A program made the translations under genes and the position numbers. A model generated the notes under the pieces. It was given only the letters and a program-made list of their open reading frames with translations, searched no databases and was not told the origin of the DNA. Below, piece by piece: positions 27,132-34,411 of a DNA stretch of 37,533 bases (within the stretch, counting starts at the first letter, position 1; every line of letters starts with the position of its first letter). The stretch comes from a virus: positions 1 through 37,533 of IMG/VR virus record IMGVR_UViG_3300033551_000020; one strand, written 5' to 3'.

Positions 27132-28421
27132 TCAGTCCCGCCCCACCATCTGCCACGGTCCCACGTACGACGCCTCGGAATGGCCCAGCACGGTGATGGC
27201 GTAGGGCTGACCCACCGGCAGGCCCAGCGCTTCCCGCCACACTTGCCAGAGATGCGACAGGAAAAGCTTCTCCGTCTTGCGCAGCGCCGTCAGGTGCTTG
27301 CGCCCGTCCGCCCAGCCCACGCGCTCGCGGTCCAGCTTCGCCCGCTCGGCGCGGTACACCTGCTCGTACTTGCCCCGCGGCACCTTCAGGAAGCCAGTGC
27401 CTACCAGATACATCTGCTTCTTCACGTAGGCGTCGTAGGTGGACTTCTGCCCGCGCGCCGGCTTGGGCTGGGCCGCACGCACACCGTCCTCCGGGCCGGC
27501 CACCTTCACCAGGGCGCCGGTGCACGAGGCGGTGCTTCCGAGCGCCTGATGCTTGCCGGTCACGTTGTAGCCCACCGGCCAGTCGCGCGTCATACCGCAG
27601 GCGGCGCAGGCGTAGCGCTCGCCGGGCACCGTGGCGAGGCCCGCGTACGCCCAAAACGCGGACGCCGTGGTCGCCTTCCTCGGGTCCAGCCGCGCCAGCA
27701 GCTTGCACGCGAGCGTAGGCCCGATCCCCTTCACCTGCGACAGCCACGGCCAGCAAACGTGTTCTTTCAGCGCACGCTCCATCTCCTTGCGAAGCTCCTG
27801 CTCCTCGGACCACGCGCGGTGGTACATGCGGCCCAAGATCGGCACCGGCCCGCTCTCCTCGCCGCTGGCGATGGCGCCCAGCATCTCCTCCACTCCCGCG
27901 ATCTCTTCCGTCCCCTCACCCCACGTCTCGTCACGGCCCTGAAGCACAGCGCGAATCTGCTCGCCGCACCCGATCCGCTTCCGCTGCGCCTGCTCATAGC
28001 CGTCCGCGAGGAATCGCAGCATGCGGTCGTTCTCGGACTGCGGGGGCGCCTCGGGGGCGGAGGACGGGAAAGAATCCAGATCAAACTCGCCACGGGCCGT
28101 CCTTTCCTCCATCTCCATGGCAAGACCCGCAACAAAAGCAGAATGCCTACTCTGCGGATACTGGCTCCACGTCCGCAGTTCCTCCAGCCCCTTCTTGCCG
28201 AATCCGCGAATCAGCAGCAGCGCTTCGTCCGACAGTCGCGCAGCCGCGCCGGGTGTGGCAAAGCCTTCGCTGCGCAGCGCATTGGACGTACGCGCCGACA
28301 GATCGGCCCAATCCTCGTCCCTCCCGGCCACGGCGGCTCCGTGGCGCGACGAGAAGAACGTCACGTCCGTACGCTCCCCGCTTGCCAGCTCCTTCAGCGC
28401 TTCCCTCTCGATGGTGCTCAT
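27132..28421 (-). CDS. RNA-polymerase-alpha-CTD-like plus IS110-type HhH protein (429 aa)
   Basis: Residues about 37-85 resemble the RpoA C-terminal domain: DLSARTSNALRSEGFATPGA, then LLLIRGFGKKGLEELRTW (helix-hairpin-helix). Residues about 226-265 contain a second HhH, LSQVKGIGPTLACKLLARLD, followed by AFWAYAGLATVPGERY, the pattern of the Transposase_20 C-terminal domain of IS110/IS116 transposases, and CAAC (272-275). The DEDD/RuvC-like catalytic domain of IS110 is not seen. DNA binding at junctions or at promoters is therefore more likely than transposition. Start ATG 28421 is chosen because a promoter covers the longer frame. Confidence 0.7.
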   Translation of the reverse strand: MSTIEREALKELASGERTDVTFFSSRHGAAVAGRDEDWADLSARTSNALRSEGFATPGAAARLSDEALLLIRGFGKKGLEELRTWSQYPQSRHSAFVAGLAMEMEERTARGEFDLDSFPSSAPEAPPQSENDRMLRFLADGYEQAQRKRIGCGEQIRAVLQGRDETWGEGTEEIAGVEEMLGAIASGEESGPVPILGRMYHRAWSEEQELRKEMERALKEHVCWPWLSQVKGIGPTLACKLLARLDPRKATTASAFWAYAGLATVPGERYACAACGMTRDWPVGYNVTGKHQALGSTASCTGALVKVAGPEDGVRAAQPKPARGQKSTYDAYVKKQMYLVGTGFLKVPRGKYEQVYRAERAKLDRERVGWADGRKHLTALRKTEKLFLSHLWQVWREALGLPVGQPYAITVLGHSEASYVGPWQMVGRD

Positions 28422-28447
28422 CTTCGGTTTCCTTGCTTCCGGTTGGT

Positions 28448-28477
28448 AGTATACAAATTGCACTGCGACATAACCAA
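28448..28477 (-). promoter_or_regulatory. Promoter of the alpha-CTD/HhH gene
   Basis: On the minus strand TTGGTT (28477-28472), an 18-base spacer and a good -10 TATACT (28453-28448), in the short gap between the sliding-clamp stop and the start at 28421. Confidence 0.55.
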
Positions 28478-28512
28478 CTTACATCACTGCATAACTCAGC
28501 GCAAGTGTCTCG

Positions 28513-29688
28513 TTACTGCGGACCTGCCATCGTGGATGCCGCGGTCGGGGAGGCGGGGTGCAGGGGCGCCAGCAGCAGCGTGTAGGGCGGCGAGCCCTCC
28601 GGCACTGCGGCCGGGGTGATGATGAGCGGCTGGCCGGGATGGCCGGGCAGGTCGATCCGCACCTTGTCCCCCGGCACCTTGTCCAGCAGGGCGAGCATCT
28701 GCTTGGCGTTGATGCCGCAGGTGAAGTCCGGCCCGTCGCCCTCCACGTCCACCAGATCGCGCGCGCGGCCGTTGCGGGTGGCGCTGTACAGGTGCAGCTC
28801 CTTGGCATGGCACACCGCGAAACGGACCGGGTGGATGTCCTCACCACTCGCCACAACGTCCATTCGCATCAACGCTTCGATCAGCGGCTTGCGCTCCACC
28901 TCGATCCAGGAACAGAGCTGCTGGCGCGCGCGGTTGAACACGTCGTCCACGGCGGAGGGGAACAACTCGGCGAGCGTCTTGGCGTGGTACTCCCGGTCGC
29001 CGGCCCGGAATGAGGCCCAGCCCTTGTGCACGGAGACTCCCACCGAGTCCAGCGGCTCAAAGAAGCGCTGGATGTTGGCGACGGACGGAGGCAGCAGGCT
29101 GATTTCGGTCCCCGGCTCCGGCTGCCGGCCGCCCTCGTACGGAACCTGAAGCTCCGCGAACACGGCGCTGTCCCCGGCGATGACCTGCATGTGCGTGGGC
29201 TTGAAGCGCAGCGCCATCCCCAGCAGCGCCGGCCGTCCCATGTCCGGGGTCGCAACCGCGAACGCCACGTGGTCCGCGGCGAGGTGCAGGTACTCCCCCG
29301 GCACGTACAGGATCGGGTCGTCCGGGGCGCCACCCACCGGCGGGAAATCGTCCACGTCCATCTGCGGGATCTCGTACCGACTGCGGCCCACAGCGATTGC
29401 CACCATCCCCTTGCCCTCCACCGCGAACGACACCTCCAGCCCGCTCGGCTTGCGCAGCGCCTCCGCCAGCATGTGCGCGCCCAGCAGCAGCCGTCCCGGA
29501 TGGCGTACCGTCGCCGCGACCCGCACGCGGGCGGCGGTCTGGATGTCCGTCCCGGTCAGCGTCACGTACCCTCCGGACGCCTCGATGAACACGCCCCGTC
29601 CAGCGGTGATGGACAGGCGGGGGTTGATGCTCCGCATCACGAGGGCGAGGGCGGACGAAAACGAACTCGCGTTGGCTGTGAATTTCAC
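28513..29688 (-). CDS. dnaN-like: DnaN-type sliding clamp (391 aa)
   Basis: The layout fits the three-domain bacterial beta clamp. Domain 1: KFTANASSFSSALALVMRSI, RLSITAGRGVFIEASGGYVT. Domain 2: YEIPQMDVDDFPPVGGAPDD, HLAADHVAFAVATPDMGRPA. Domain 3: EYHAKTLAELFPSAVDDVFN and the C-terminal LLLAPLHP, with a Gly/Ala tail. Length is a little above the 366 residues of the E. coli protein. It would tether a polymerase at the phage fork and may replace the host clamp. Start GTG 29688 has AAGGAGG five bases upstream and overlaps the upstream TGA (GTGA); the 41 extra residues of the longer frame are a shadow. Confidence 0.85.
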   Translation of the reverse strand: MKFTANASSFSSALALVMRSINPRLSITAGRGVFIEASGGYVTLTGTDIQTAARVRVAATVRHPGRLLLGAHMLAEALRKPSGLEVSFAVEGKGMVAIAVGRSRYEIPQMDVDDFPPVGGAPDDPILYVPGEYLHLAADHVAFAVATPDMGRPALLGMALRFKPTHMQVIAGDSAVFAELQVPYEGGRQPEPGTEISLLPPSVANIQRFFEPLDSVGVSVHKGWASFRAGDREYHAKTLAELFPSAVDDVFNRARQQLCSWIEVERKPLIEALMRMDVVASGEDIHPVRFAVCHAKELHLYSATRNGRARDLVDVEGDGPDFTCGINAKQMLALLDKVPGDKVRIDLPGHPGQPLIITPAAVPEGSPPYTLLLAPLHPASPTAASTMAGPQ

Positions 29689-29930
29689 CGCTTCCTCCTT
29701 TTCATGTCCGCCGCTCCCTCCATCAACCACGCGCCGATAGCGATCAACCAGCACAACGCCCACACTACTAGCGGAATCCAGACCGGAGACAACACCCACC
29801 ACCACGACCAATCCAGATTCCCGCTCACCTTCATCCCCACCACCGCGCCCATCACACTGCCAAGCAGTGCCCTTGTTATGATTCCATCAACGCCAAACGG
29901 GTTCGCGCCGTCGTGCTTCCATTTATTCAT
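29685..29930 (-). CDS. Two-span membrane protein (81 aa)
   Basis: ATG 29930 lies behind GGAGGGGAAG. There is one Gly/Val-rich hydrophobic segment (ITRALLGSVMGAVVGMKV) and a second, strongly hydrophobic Trp-rich segment (WVLSPVWIPLVVWALCWLIA), ending in a very basic tail (KRRKR) that overlaps the clamp start. A membrane anchor for replication proteins would be one reading, but only the position supports it. Confidence 0.65.
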   Translation of the reverse strand: MNKWKHDGANPFGVDGIITRALLGSVMGAVVGMKVSGNLDWSWWWVLSPVWIPLVVWALCWLIAIGAWLMEGAADMKRRKR

Positions 29931-30297
29931 CTTCCCCTCCCCCGTCGCCAACCACAACATCGTCATCCTTCAACGGGATCGCCTGCCCGTACTCCGTCCT
30001 GCACACTCGCTTATACCCGTTGCATTCCATGTTGGACAGCAGGATTCTTTCGTTCGGATCCGCCCTCTCTCGGATTTCCTCCACCGTCTCCTCACGCCCG
30101 TGCATGGTCCATGGCGAGCACACCTTCCATTCGCCCGTAAGCTCTCCGGATTCTCCTTCCACCTCCTCGCGCTCCACCAATCGATATCCGAAGGTGTGCG
30201 GTCGCTTACCGGTCAACCCTCCTTCGGGAAACTTCACATAGCTGTTTTCGGAGAACAGCAAGCCCGGATGCAGATACTCCACGTATCGAACGATCAT
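29923..30297 (-). CDS. Hypothetical acidic protein (124 aa)
   Basis: Starts at ATG 30297 with GGGAG upstream. The N-terminus is alpha/beta with aromatic residues (MIVRYVEYLHPGLLFSENSY), the middle charged (VEREEVEGESGELTGEWKVC), and two cysteines lie in NMECNGYKRVCR. The end is acidic and Gly-rich (KDDDVVVGDGGGEDE). Overlaps the membrane gene by eight bases. Function unknown. Confidence 0.6.
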   Translation of the reverse strand: MIVRYVEYLHPGLLFSENSYVKFPEGGLTGKRPHTFGYRLVEREEVEGESGELTGEWKVCSPWTMHGREETVEEIRERADPNERILLSNMECNGYKRVCRTEYGQAIPLKDDDVVVGDGGGEDE

Positions 30298-30321
30298 CTG
30301 TCTCGTCTCCCTTTAAGAATC

Positions 30322-33189
30322 TCACGCCGCACGTGCGGCCATGCGCGCCAGCAACTCCTGCATCATCCCGCGGTCCTCCTCGGCAGCGTCCCCGTCCGTG
30401 GCGGCGGACACCTCCTGCCGCCTGCGATCCAGGATCGCCATGATGTCCTCCTCAATGGTCCCCTCCGCCAGCAGATACCAGTGGTTCGCGGGATCGGGCT
30501 TGTCGATGTGCCCCACCCGCATCTCCAACTGGTCCATGTCGTCCGGCGTCCACCCCAGCTCCACAATGGCGGTATCGTTGGCTGCGGTCAGGGTCAGACC
30601 CATGCCGCCGCTCTGGAAGTTGATGGCGATCAGCGGCGTAGCCGCGTCCATCCGGTACGCCGGGCAGGGGAAGTCCGCGGCATAGTGCAGCTCGTGCGAC
30701 CTGCCGCACGCCGCGCAGCGCTGGAACAGCGTCACCGCCTCGTCCTTCTTCCCCGCCGACACCCCGCCGTGGATGTAGGGGGCGCTGAACCTGCGGGCCA
30801 CCTCCTCCACGATCTCCTGATGCCACGCACCGACGATCAGCTTTTCGCCAGACTCCTCCATGAACTCCTTGATCCACTCCGTCACCCCGGCCATCTTGCC
30901 GTGTGCGGCCAGCCGCTTCAGCGCCGAGATACGCACCAGCCCCTCCGCCCGCATCGCCCGGTAGGCGGCATCCTGCGCCCTCGCCTTGCGCGCCTCCCGG
31001 CGCTGCTCCGGGCTCATCCCCTCCAGCGAGCGGTTGAACTCAACGTCCTTCAGCGCATGGTCCGCCGCCCAGCCCGCCACGTCCTGTTCCGCTTTCTGGT
31101 ACTCGGCGCGGTTGTTGATGGCGAAGGGCACGACGTGGCGCTCCACCTTGGGAATCTCCGCGTACACGTCCCGGCGCCTCCGCCGGACCATGCAGACGCT
31201 CCGGAGCCGCTGGTTCAACTCCACCATGGCCTCCGGCGGCACTCGCACGCTCCCCATCACTCCGCCGGCATAGCCGCAGTAGCGGGTGGCGAACTGATAC
31301 CAACCGCCAAGGTCGTCCAGCCGGTCGATGATCTGGAGCGGCTGGATCAGGTCGGCGGCCTGCTTGCGCATCGGCGTGCCGGAAAGGAGTAGCTGCACCA
31401 TATCATGCATCCGCTCCCGGCACTCCGTCCTCCACTGTGCCGCAAGGTACTGGAGCACCAACGTGCGCTGCGCCTTTCGCCCCAGCACGTGGCGGTGGAA
31501 CTCGTCGCAAACCAGCCCACGGAACAGCATCGCCGCCAGCGGGCCATCGCAGGTATCCACGATACGCTTGCCGCGCTCGTTCACGGTCCAGCGCACGCCG
31601 GCCCAATCCATCAGGATGTCGTAATTGATGATGAGAATTTCGGCGCTGCGGAGTTGACGCATGCAGCCGGCAAACCACTCCGCGTGCCGCTCGGCGTAGC
31701 GCAGCACGGGCTCCACTTCGATCCAGTTGTCCGGCTCCCGCGGCGCCTTGCCCTCCAGCACAGCCACCGTACGACCGGGAAGCCACCGCTCCGCCTCACG
31801 ACGCCACGCGGGCTTCAAGGTGGCAGGCACCACCAGCAGGGCGGGGTAGGACTCGGTGTGGCAGAGAGTCGCCAATGCCTGCATCGACTTGCCAAGCCTC
31901 ATCTCATCCGCGATGATGACCCGACGCTGCCGGGACGCGTACGAGACGCCAACGCGCTGGAAGGGGCGCAGCGTGCCGCCGAGGTTGTCCACGTGGAATT
32001 CAGTGTCGGGCAGGCGGCTTTCTTCAAGGTTGGCCTGCGCGCGCTGGCCCGCAGACTCCGCGCGCCCCAGTGCTTCCGCCTCCACCTCGAAACCGTGCTG
32101 GGCGGCAAAACGCAGCAGTTCCGCGCCGGCCAACTCCGACACCTCCCACACCTTCTGAGCGTTGATCCAGCGCGCGCCCGGCACCTGCTTGATCGCCGTA
32201 ACCAGCGCCGCGCTGTACGGGAAAACGACGTGGAAGCGCTCACCACCCCAAATCACCCGGCGGGAATTGGGACGAGGCAGAGCTTCGGTTTCTGCCTTGG
32301 GCTCCTTCCGCTCCCACGTGGCCCGCGCCGCTGCTACGCGCTCCAGATCGCTGAGATATGCGTCCGCCTTGGCCCAGCGCTCGCGGTCCTGCCGCTCTAA
32401 CTCTTGTTCTCTGATTGCGTCCCTTTTGGCTTCCGTGCCTTCACCGCCTTCCCACTTTGGGAGCACTGCGGAGATTCCATCAACCGATTCCTCGCTTCCT
32501 GCTCGGGCCAGTAATGGTTCACAAAAGTCCAGTCTCCGGTCAGCGCCACTCGCTGCCGACAACGCGGACAAATCGCTGTTTTCACATTTCTCCTTGGATT
32601 GGAAATGCCTTATCTCTTGCTCTCGGGATACAACAGATTCATCAACTTGTCCGTCTCCCCGTCGATCCATCCATTCATCTCCCGAATTCGTGCGCCGGGC
32701 GCCGCTTCCGGTGGACCGAATCTCGTCAACTCTATTTGACGTAACACCATCGCCACTGCCGATTGAAGCGCCGCCTTCACCTGCTCCCTGTCCAGCATCG
32801 GATTCCTTGGGTTGATGGGAACGCAGCTCCACGCACTTGCGCGGCAACCAGCATTCGATTGTGGATTCGGTGGCAACGCGGTTCCGGATGGACTCCCGCT
32901 CGGCGGGGCTCATCGCGGCGTAGATTTCGGCGTGAGGAAGACCCAACTCCTTGGAACAGTCGGAGCCAAATCCCAACAGGCGGGAGGCGGGATTGTCGAT
33001 GTCGCGACCGCAGCGCTGGCAGAACTCGCACTCACGCACCAGCACGTGCGCGCGAACCTGCACCGCGGCCGGGGTTACACGGATGATCTCGGCGGCAATC
33101 TCACGGCTGGCGATACCCTTGTCCTTGGCGAGCCATGCAGGGAGCCCCAATTCCACGCGATCTCCCGCCGTGAGCTGCGCCGTTGCCAT
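30322..33189 (-). CDS. SNF2/HARP-like helicase with N-terminal zinc finger (955-codon frame)
   Basis: Residues 54-78 hold CEFCQRCGRDI and, further on, SRLLGFGSDC: a zinc finger of the kind in DUF6011 proteins. From about 305 a HARP-like domain (RRVIWGGERFHVVFPYSAAL) leads into an SNF2 motor like SMARCAL1: motif I ADEMRLGKS (about 427), motif II DEFH (about 560), LLLSGTP (about 604), INFQSGGMGLTL and a degenerate motif VI. It would remodel or anneal DNA at forks, beside clamp and primase-helicase. Residues about 130-265 form a Ser/Gly/Asp-rich linker opposite two small genes in the +1 frame, so finger and motor may be separate products; GTG 32466 could start the motor. Confidence 0.75.
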   Translation of the reverse strand: MATAQLTAGDRVELGLPAWLAKDKGIASREIAAEIIRVTPAAVQVRAHVLVRECEFCQRCGRDIDNPASRLLGFGSDCSKELGLPHAEIYAAMSPAERESIRNRVATESTIECWLPRKCVELRSHQPKESDAGQGAGEGGASIGSGDGVTSNRVDEIRSTGSGARRTNSGDEWMDRRGDGQVDESVVSREQEIRHFQSKEKCENSDLSALSAASGADRRLDFCEPLLARAGSEESVDGISAVLPKWEGGEGTEAKRDAIREQELERQDRERWAKADAYLSDLERVAAARATWERKEPKAETEALPRPNSRRVIWGGERFHVVFPYSAALVTAIKQVPGARWINAQKVWEVSELAGAELLRFAAQHGFEVEAEALGRAESAGQRAQANLEESRLPDTEFHVDNLGGTLRPFQRVGVSYASRQRRVIIADEMRLGKSMQALATLCHTESYPALLVVPATLKPAWRREAERWLPGRTVAVLEGKAPREPDNWIEVEPVLRYAERHAEWFAGCMRQLRSAEILIINYDILMDWAGVRWTVNERGKRIVDTCDGPLAAMLFRGLVCDEFHRHVLGRKAQRTLVLQYLAAQWRTECRERMHDMVQLLLSGTPMRKQAADLIQPLQIIDRLDDLGGWYQFATRYCGYAGGVMGSVRVPPEAMVELNQRLRSVCMVRRRRRDVYAEIPKVERHVVPFAINNRAEYQKAEQDVAGWAADHALKDVEFNRSLEGMSPEQRREARKARAQDAAYRAMRAEGLVRISALKRLAAHGKMAGVTEWIKEFMEESGEKLIVGAWHQEIVEEVARRFSAPYIHGGVSAGKKDEAVTLFQRCAACGRSHELHYAADFPCPAYRMDAATPLIAINFQSGGMGLTLTAANDTAIVELGWTPDDMDQLEMRVGHIDKPDPANHWYLLAEGTIEEDIMAILDRRRQEVSAATDGDAAEEDRGMMQELLARMAARAA
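32397..32585 (-). CDS. 62-residue zinc-ribbon protein nested in the SNF2 frame
   Basis: Starts at GTG 32585 with AAGGAG six bases upstream, an ideal ribosome site. Product begins MKTAICPRCRQRVALTGDW (GTG read as Met), then FVNHYWPEQEA and a basic end: a short CxxC ... FVxH ribbon of a type frequent in phages. Codons are G/C-rich at position 3, unlike the enclosing SNF2 frame here. It lies in the +1 frame relative to the helicase. Confidence 0.6.
   Translation of the reverse strand: MKTAICPRCRQRVALTGDWTFVNHYWPEQEARNRLMESPQCSQSGKAVKARKPKGTQSENKS
32610..32798 (-). CDS. 62-residue helical protein nested in the SNF2 frame
   Basis: ATG 32798 has AAGGA six bases upstream. The product is helical and charged: MLDREQVKAALQSAVAMVLR, then FGPPEAAP and WIDGETDKLMNLLYPESKR. 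Third positions are mostly G/C, as in real genes of this phage. It is in the +1 frame relative to the helicase and is followed after 24 bases by the nested zinc-ribbon gene. Function unknown. Confidence 0.6.
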   Translation of the reverse strand: MLDREQVKAALQSAVAMVLRQIELTRFGPPEAAPGARIREMNGWIDGETDKLMNLLYPESKR

Positions 33190-33344
33190 CACGCCCCCCG
33201 AAACCGGGCGATAGCGCGGCGTACGGGCTCTAACTCAGCCAAAGCCTTTTCGAAGTCGGACGTACCCTGCAACTGGTCGTTGATCCACGACTCCGCGACT
33301 TCCAGCGCGCGTTCGGCCGCCTGCACAATCGACAGCTCTTCCAT
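33189..33344 (-). CDS. 51-residue helical protein
   Basis: ATG 33344 lies behind GGAGGAGCAA and about 40 bases after a promoter. The product is one or two amphipathic helices: MEELSIVQAAERALEVAESW, then DFEKALAELEPVRRAIARF. Its TGA overlaps the helicase ATG (TGATG), so it is the first gene of the helicase operon. Function unknown. Confidence 0.7.
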   Translation of the reverse strand: MEELSIVQAAERALEVAESWINDQLQGTSDFEKALAELEPVRRAIARFRGA

Positions 33345-33385
33345 TTGCTCCTCCGGGGAATAGGTTGCTACTTCTCACTCATAGC

Positions 33386-33414
33386 AATCTATTCTAATCC
33401 GCAGGGGAAGTCAA
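33386..33414 (-). promoter_or_regulatory. Promoter of the helicase-clamp operon
   Basis: -35 TTGACT (33414-33409), a 17-base spacer and -10 TAGATT (33391-33386). The -35 overlaps the stop of the upstream gene (TTGA), as at the promoter behind the terminase. The TTGACTTC extension is shared with the promoters at 14.0, 17.2 and 21.9 kb. Confidence 0.7.
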
Positions 33415-33986
33415 GCGGCTTGTTTGGCGGCGCAGCAGGGGCCGTGGCGGTGGCGATCAATCTGCCCCATCGGATGCAGCTTGCCGCATTCCATGCAGGG
33501 GCCTTGTACAATCTCGCGCGTCTGGTAACGGCCGGTGAAGCGGAATCCCAGCCGCCCTTTCAGAAGGTGTTCGGCAGCACGGGGGTGGACGCCCAGCCTG
33601 CGTCCAAGGTCGGGCCACGTCAGGCGATTTTCTATGGACTCTCGCAGACTCTCGTTGACCGCCCGCCAGCCCTCGTCCGTGGTTATCACATGGCGCCTGC
33701 GGCTGGGGCGATTGTCCTCCGGCTGCATCAGCACTGGCCGCCGCATCGTCTCCTTCCGCCGCCGGCAGAACAGTTCGATGGCCTCCATGTAGATGGCTTC
33801 GGCGTCGGGGCTCCAGTCCGCCCAGCGCCACGGGGCGCCGGACGGATAGAGAGCTGCGGTGATCTCGGCGTCCATGGTCAACTCGCCAAAACGGGCGAGT
33901 ACGCGTTCCACGACGACGACGATCTCTTCGCGAGACAGCGGGGAGTAGGGGAGGTATGTTTGCGGTGGAGTCATGGCAACGGTCAT
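33411..33986 (-). CDS. HTH and zinc-knuckle protein (191 aa)
   Basis: Starts at ATG 33986, overlapping the upstream TGA (ATGA), although no ribosome site is visible; another ATG lies at 33974. N-terminal half: REEIVVVVERVLARFGELTM and a helical part. Middle: a helix-turn-helix-like stretch, LTWPDLGRRLGVHPRAAEHL. C-terminus: CMECGKLHPMGQIDRHRHGP then CC, a Cys/His cluster likely to bind zinc. A DNA-binding regulator or replication accessory is likely; the first half resembles nothing I know. Confidence 0.65.
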   Translation of the reverse strand: MTVAMTPPQTYLPYSPLSREEIVVVVERVLARFGELTMDAEITAALYPSGAPWRWADWSPDAEAIYMEAIELFCRRRKETMRRPVLMQPEDNRPSRRRHVITTDEGWRAVNESLRESIENRLTWPDLGRRLGVHPRAAEHLLKGRLGFRFTGRYQTREIVQGPCMECGKLHPMGQIDRHRHGPCCAAKQAA

Positions 33987-34411
33987 GTAGGGTGGGACGG
34001 TCCAATCACAATAACGCTCGCTCGGTTTGTGAACAGACCGAACGCAATCGCTTCCTGGCATGGGCGCCAAACCGGATATCCCATCTCCTCCGCATATCCC
34101 ACGGTAGACGCAGTGCCCTTCCCTCCGGGAAACGCAACCACTAAATCAGGATACGATTCCTTAAGCATTTCCCGATTGCGGATCGGGCCTGCGCGCCTTC
34201 CGTACTTCTCCCAGTCAGCGGGAAACTCCATCAGCATCACTCCAGCGTGTTCGGCCCACTCCTTGGCGAGCGCGTCCGCTCCCGGCGCACCGCCATGCAC
34301 TAAAAGTGTGATAGGGCGCCCTTTGTGCAATTGACTGAGCGCCAAGAACACTGCGCCTCGGTCGGCGTAGCCGCGCCCGCCCGTCACCACCACCACGTTT
34401 CGCTTTACCAT
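33983..34411 (-). CDS. SLOG/DUF2493-type nucleotide-binding protein, YspA-like (142 aa)
   Basis: Rossmann-like protein with the SLOG marks: VVVVTGGRGYADRGAVFLAL, VHGGAPGADALAKEWAEHAG, MEFPADWEKYGRRAGPIRN, DLVVAFPGGKGTAS. The GGAxGAD and FPGGxGT motifs form the ligand pocket in this superfamily (DprA/LOG/YAcAr relatives), which binds nucleotides or nucleotide-derived signals. Phage copies are common, with no settled role. GGAAGG precedes ATG 34411, which overlaps the primase-helicase stop by seven bases. Confidence 0.8.
   Translation of the reverse strand: MVKRNVVVVTGGRGYADRGAVFLALSQLHKGRPITLLVHGGAPGADALAKEWAEHAGVMLMEFPADWEKYGRRAGPIRNREMLKESYPDLVVAFPGGKGTASTVGYAEEMGYPVWRPCQEAIAFGLFTNRASVIVIGPSHPT

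Noticed and set aside
27132-28421. IS110-family insertion sequence
   Set aside because: The catalytic DEDD domain is missing, no terminal structure is seen, and the gene is embedded in a phage operon with its own promoter.
29026-31392. Very long plus-strand open frame across clamp and helicase genes
   Set aside because: It crosses several minus-strand genes and their stop/start junctions, and has no motif or ribosome site.
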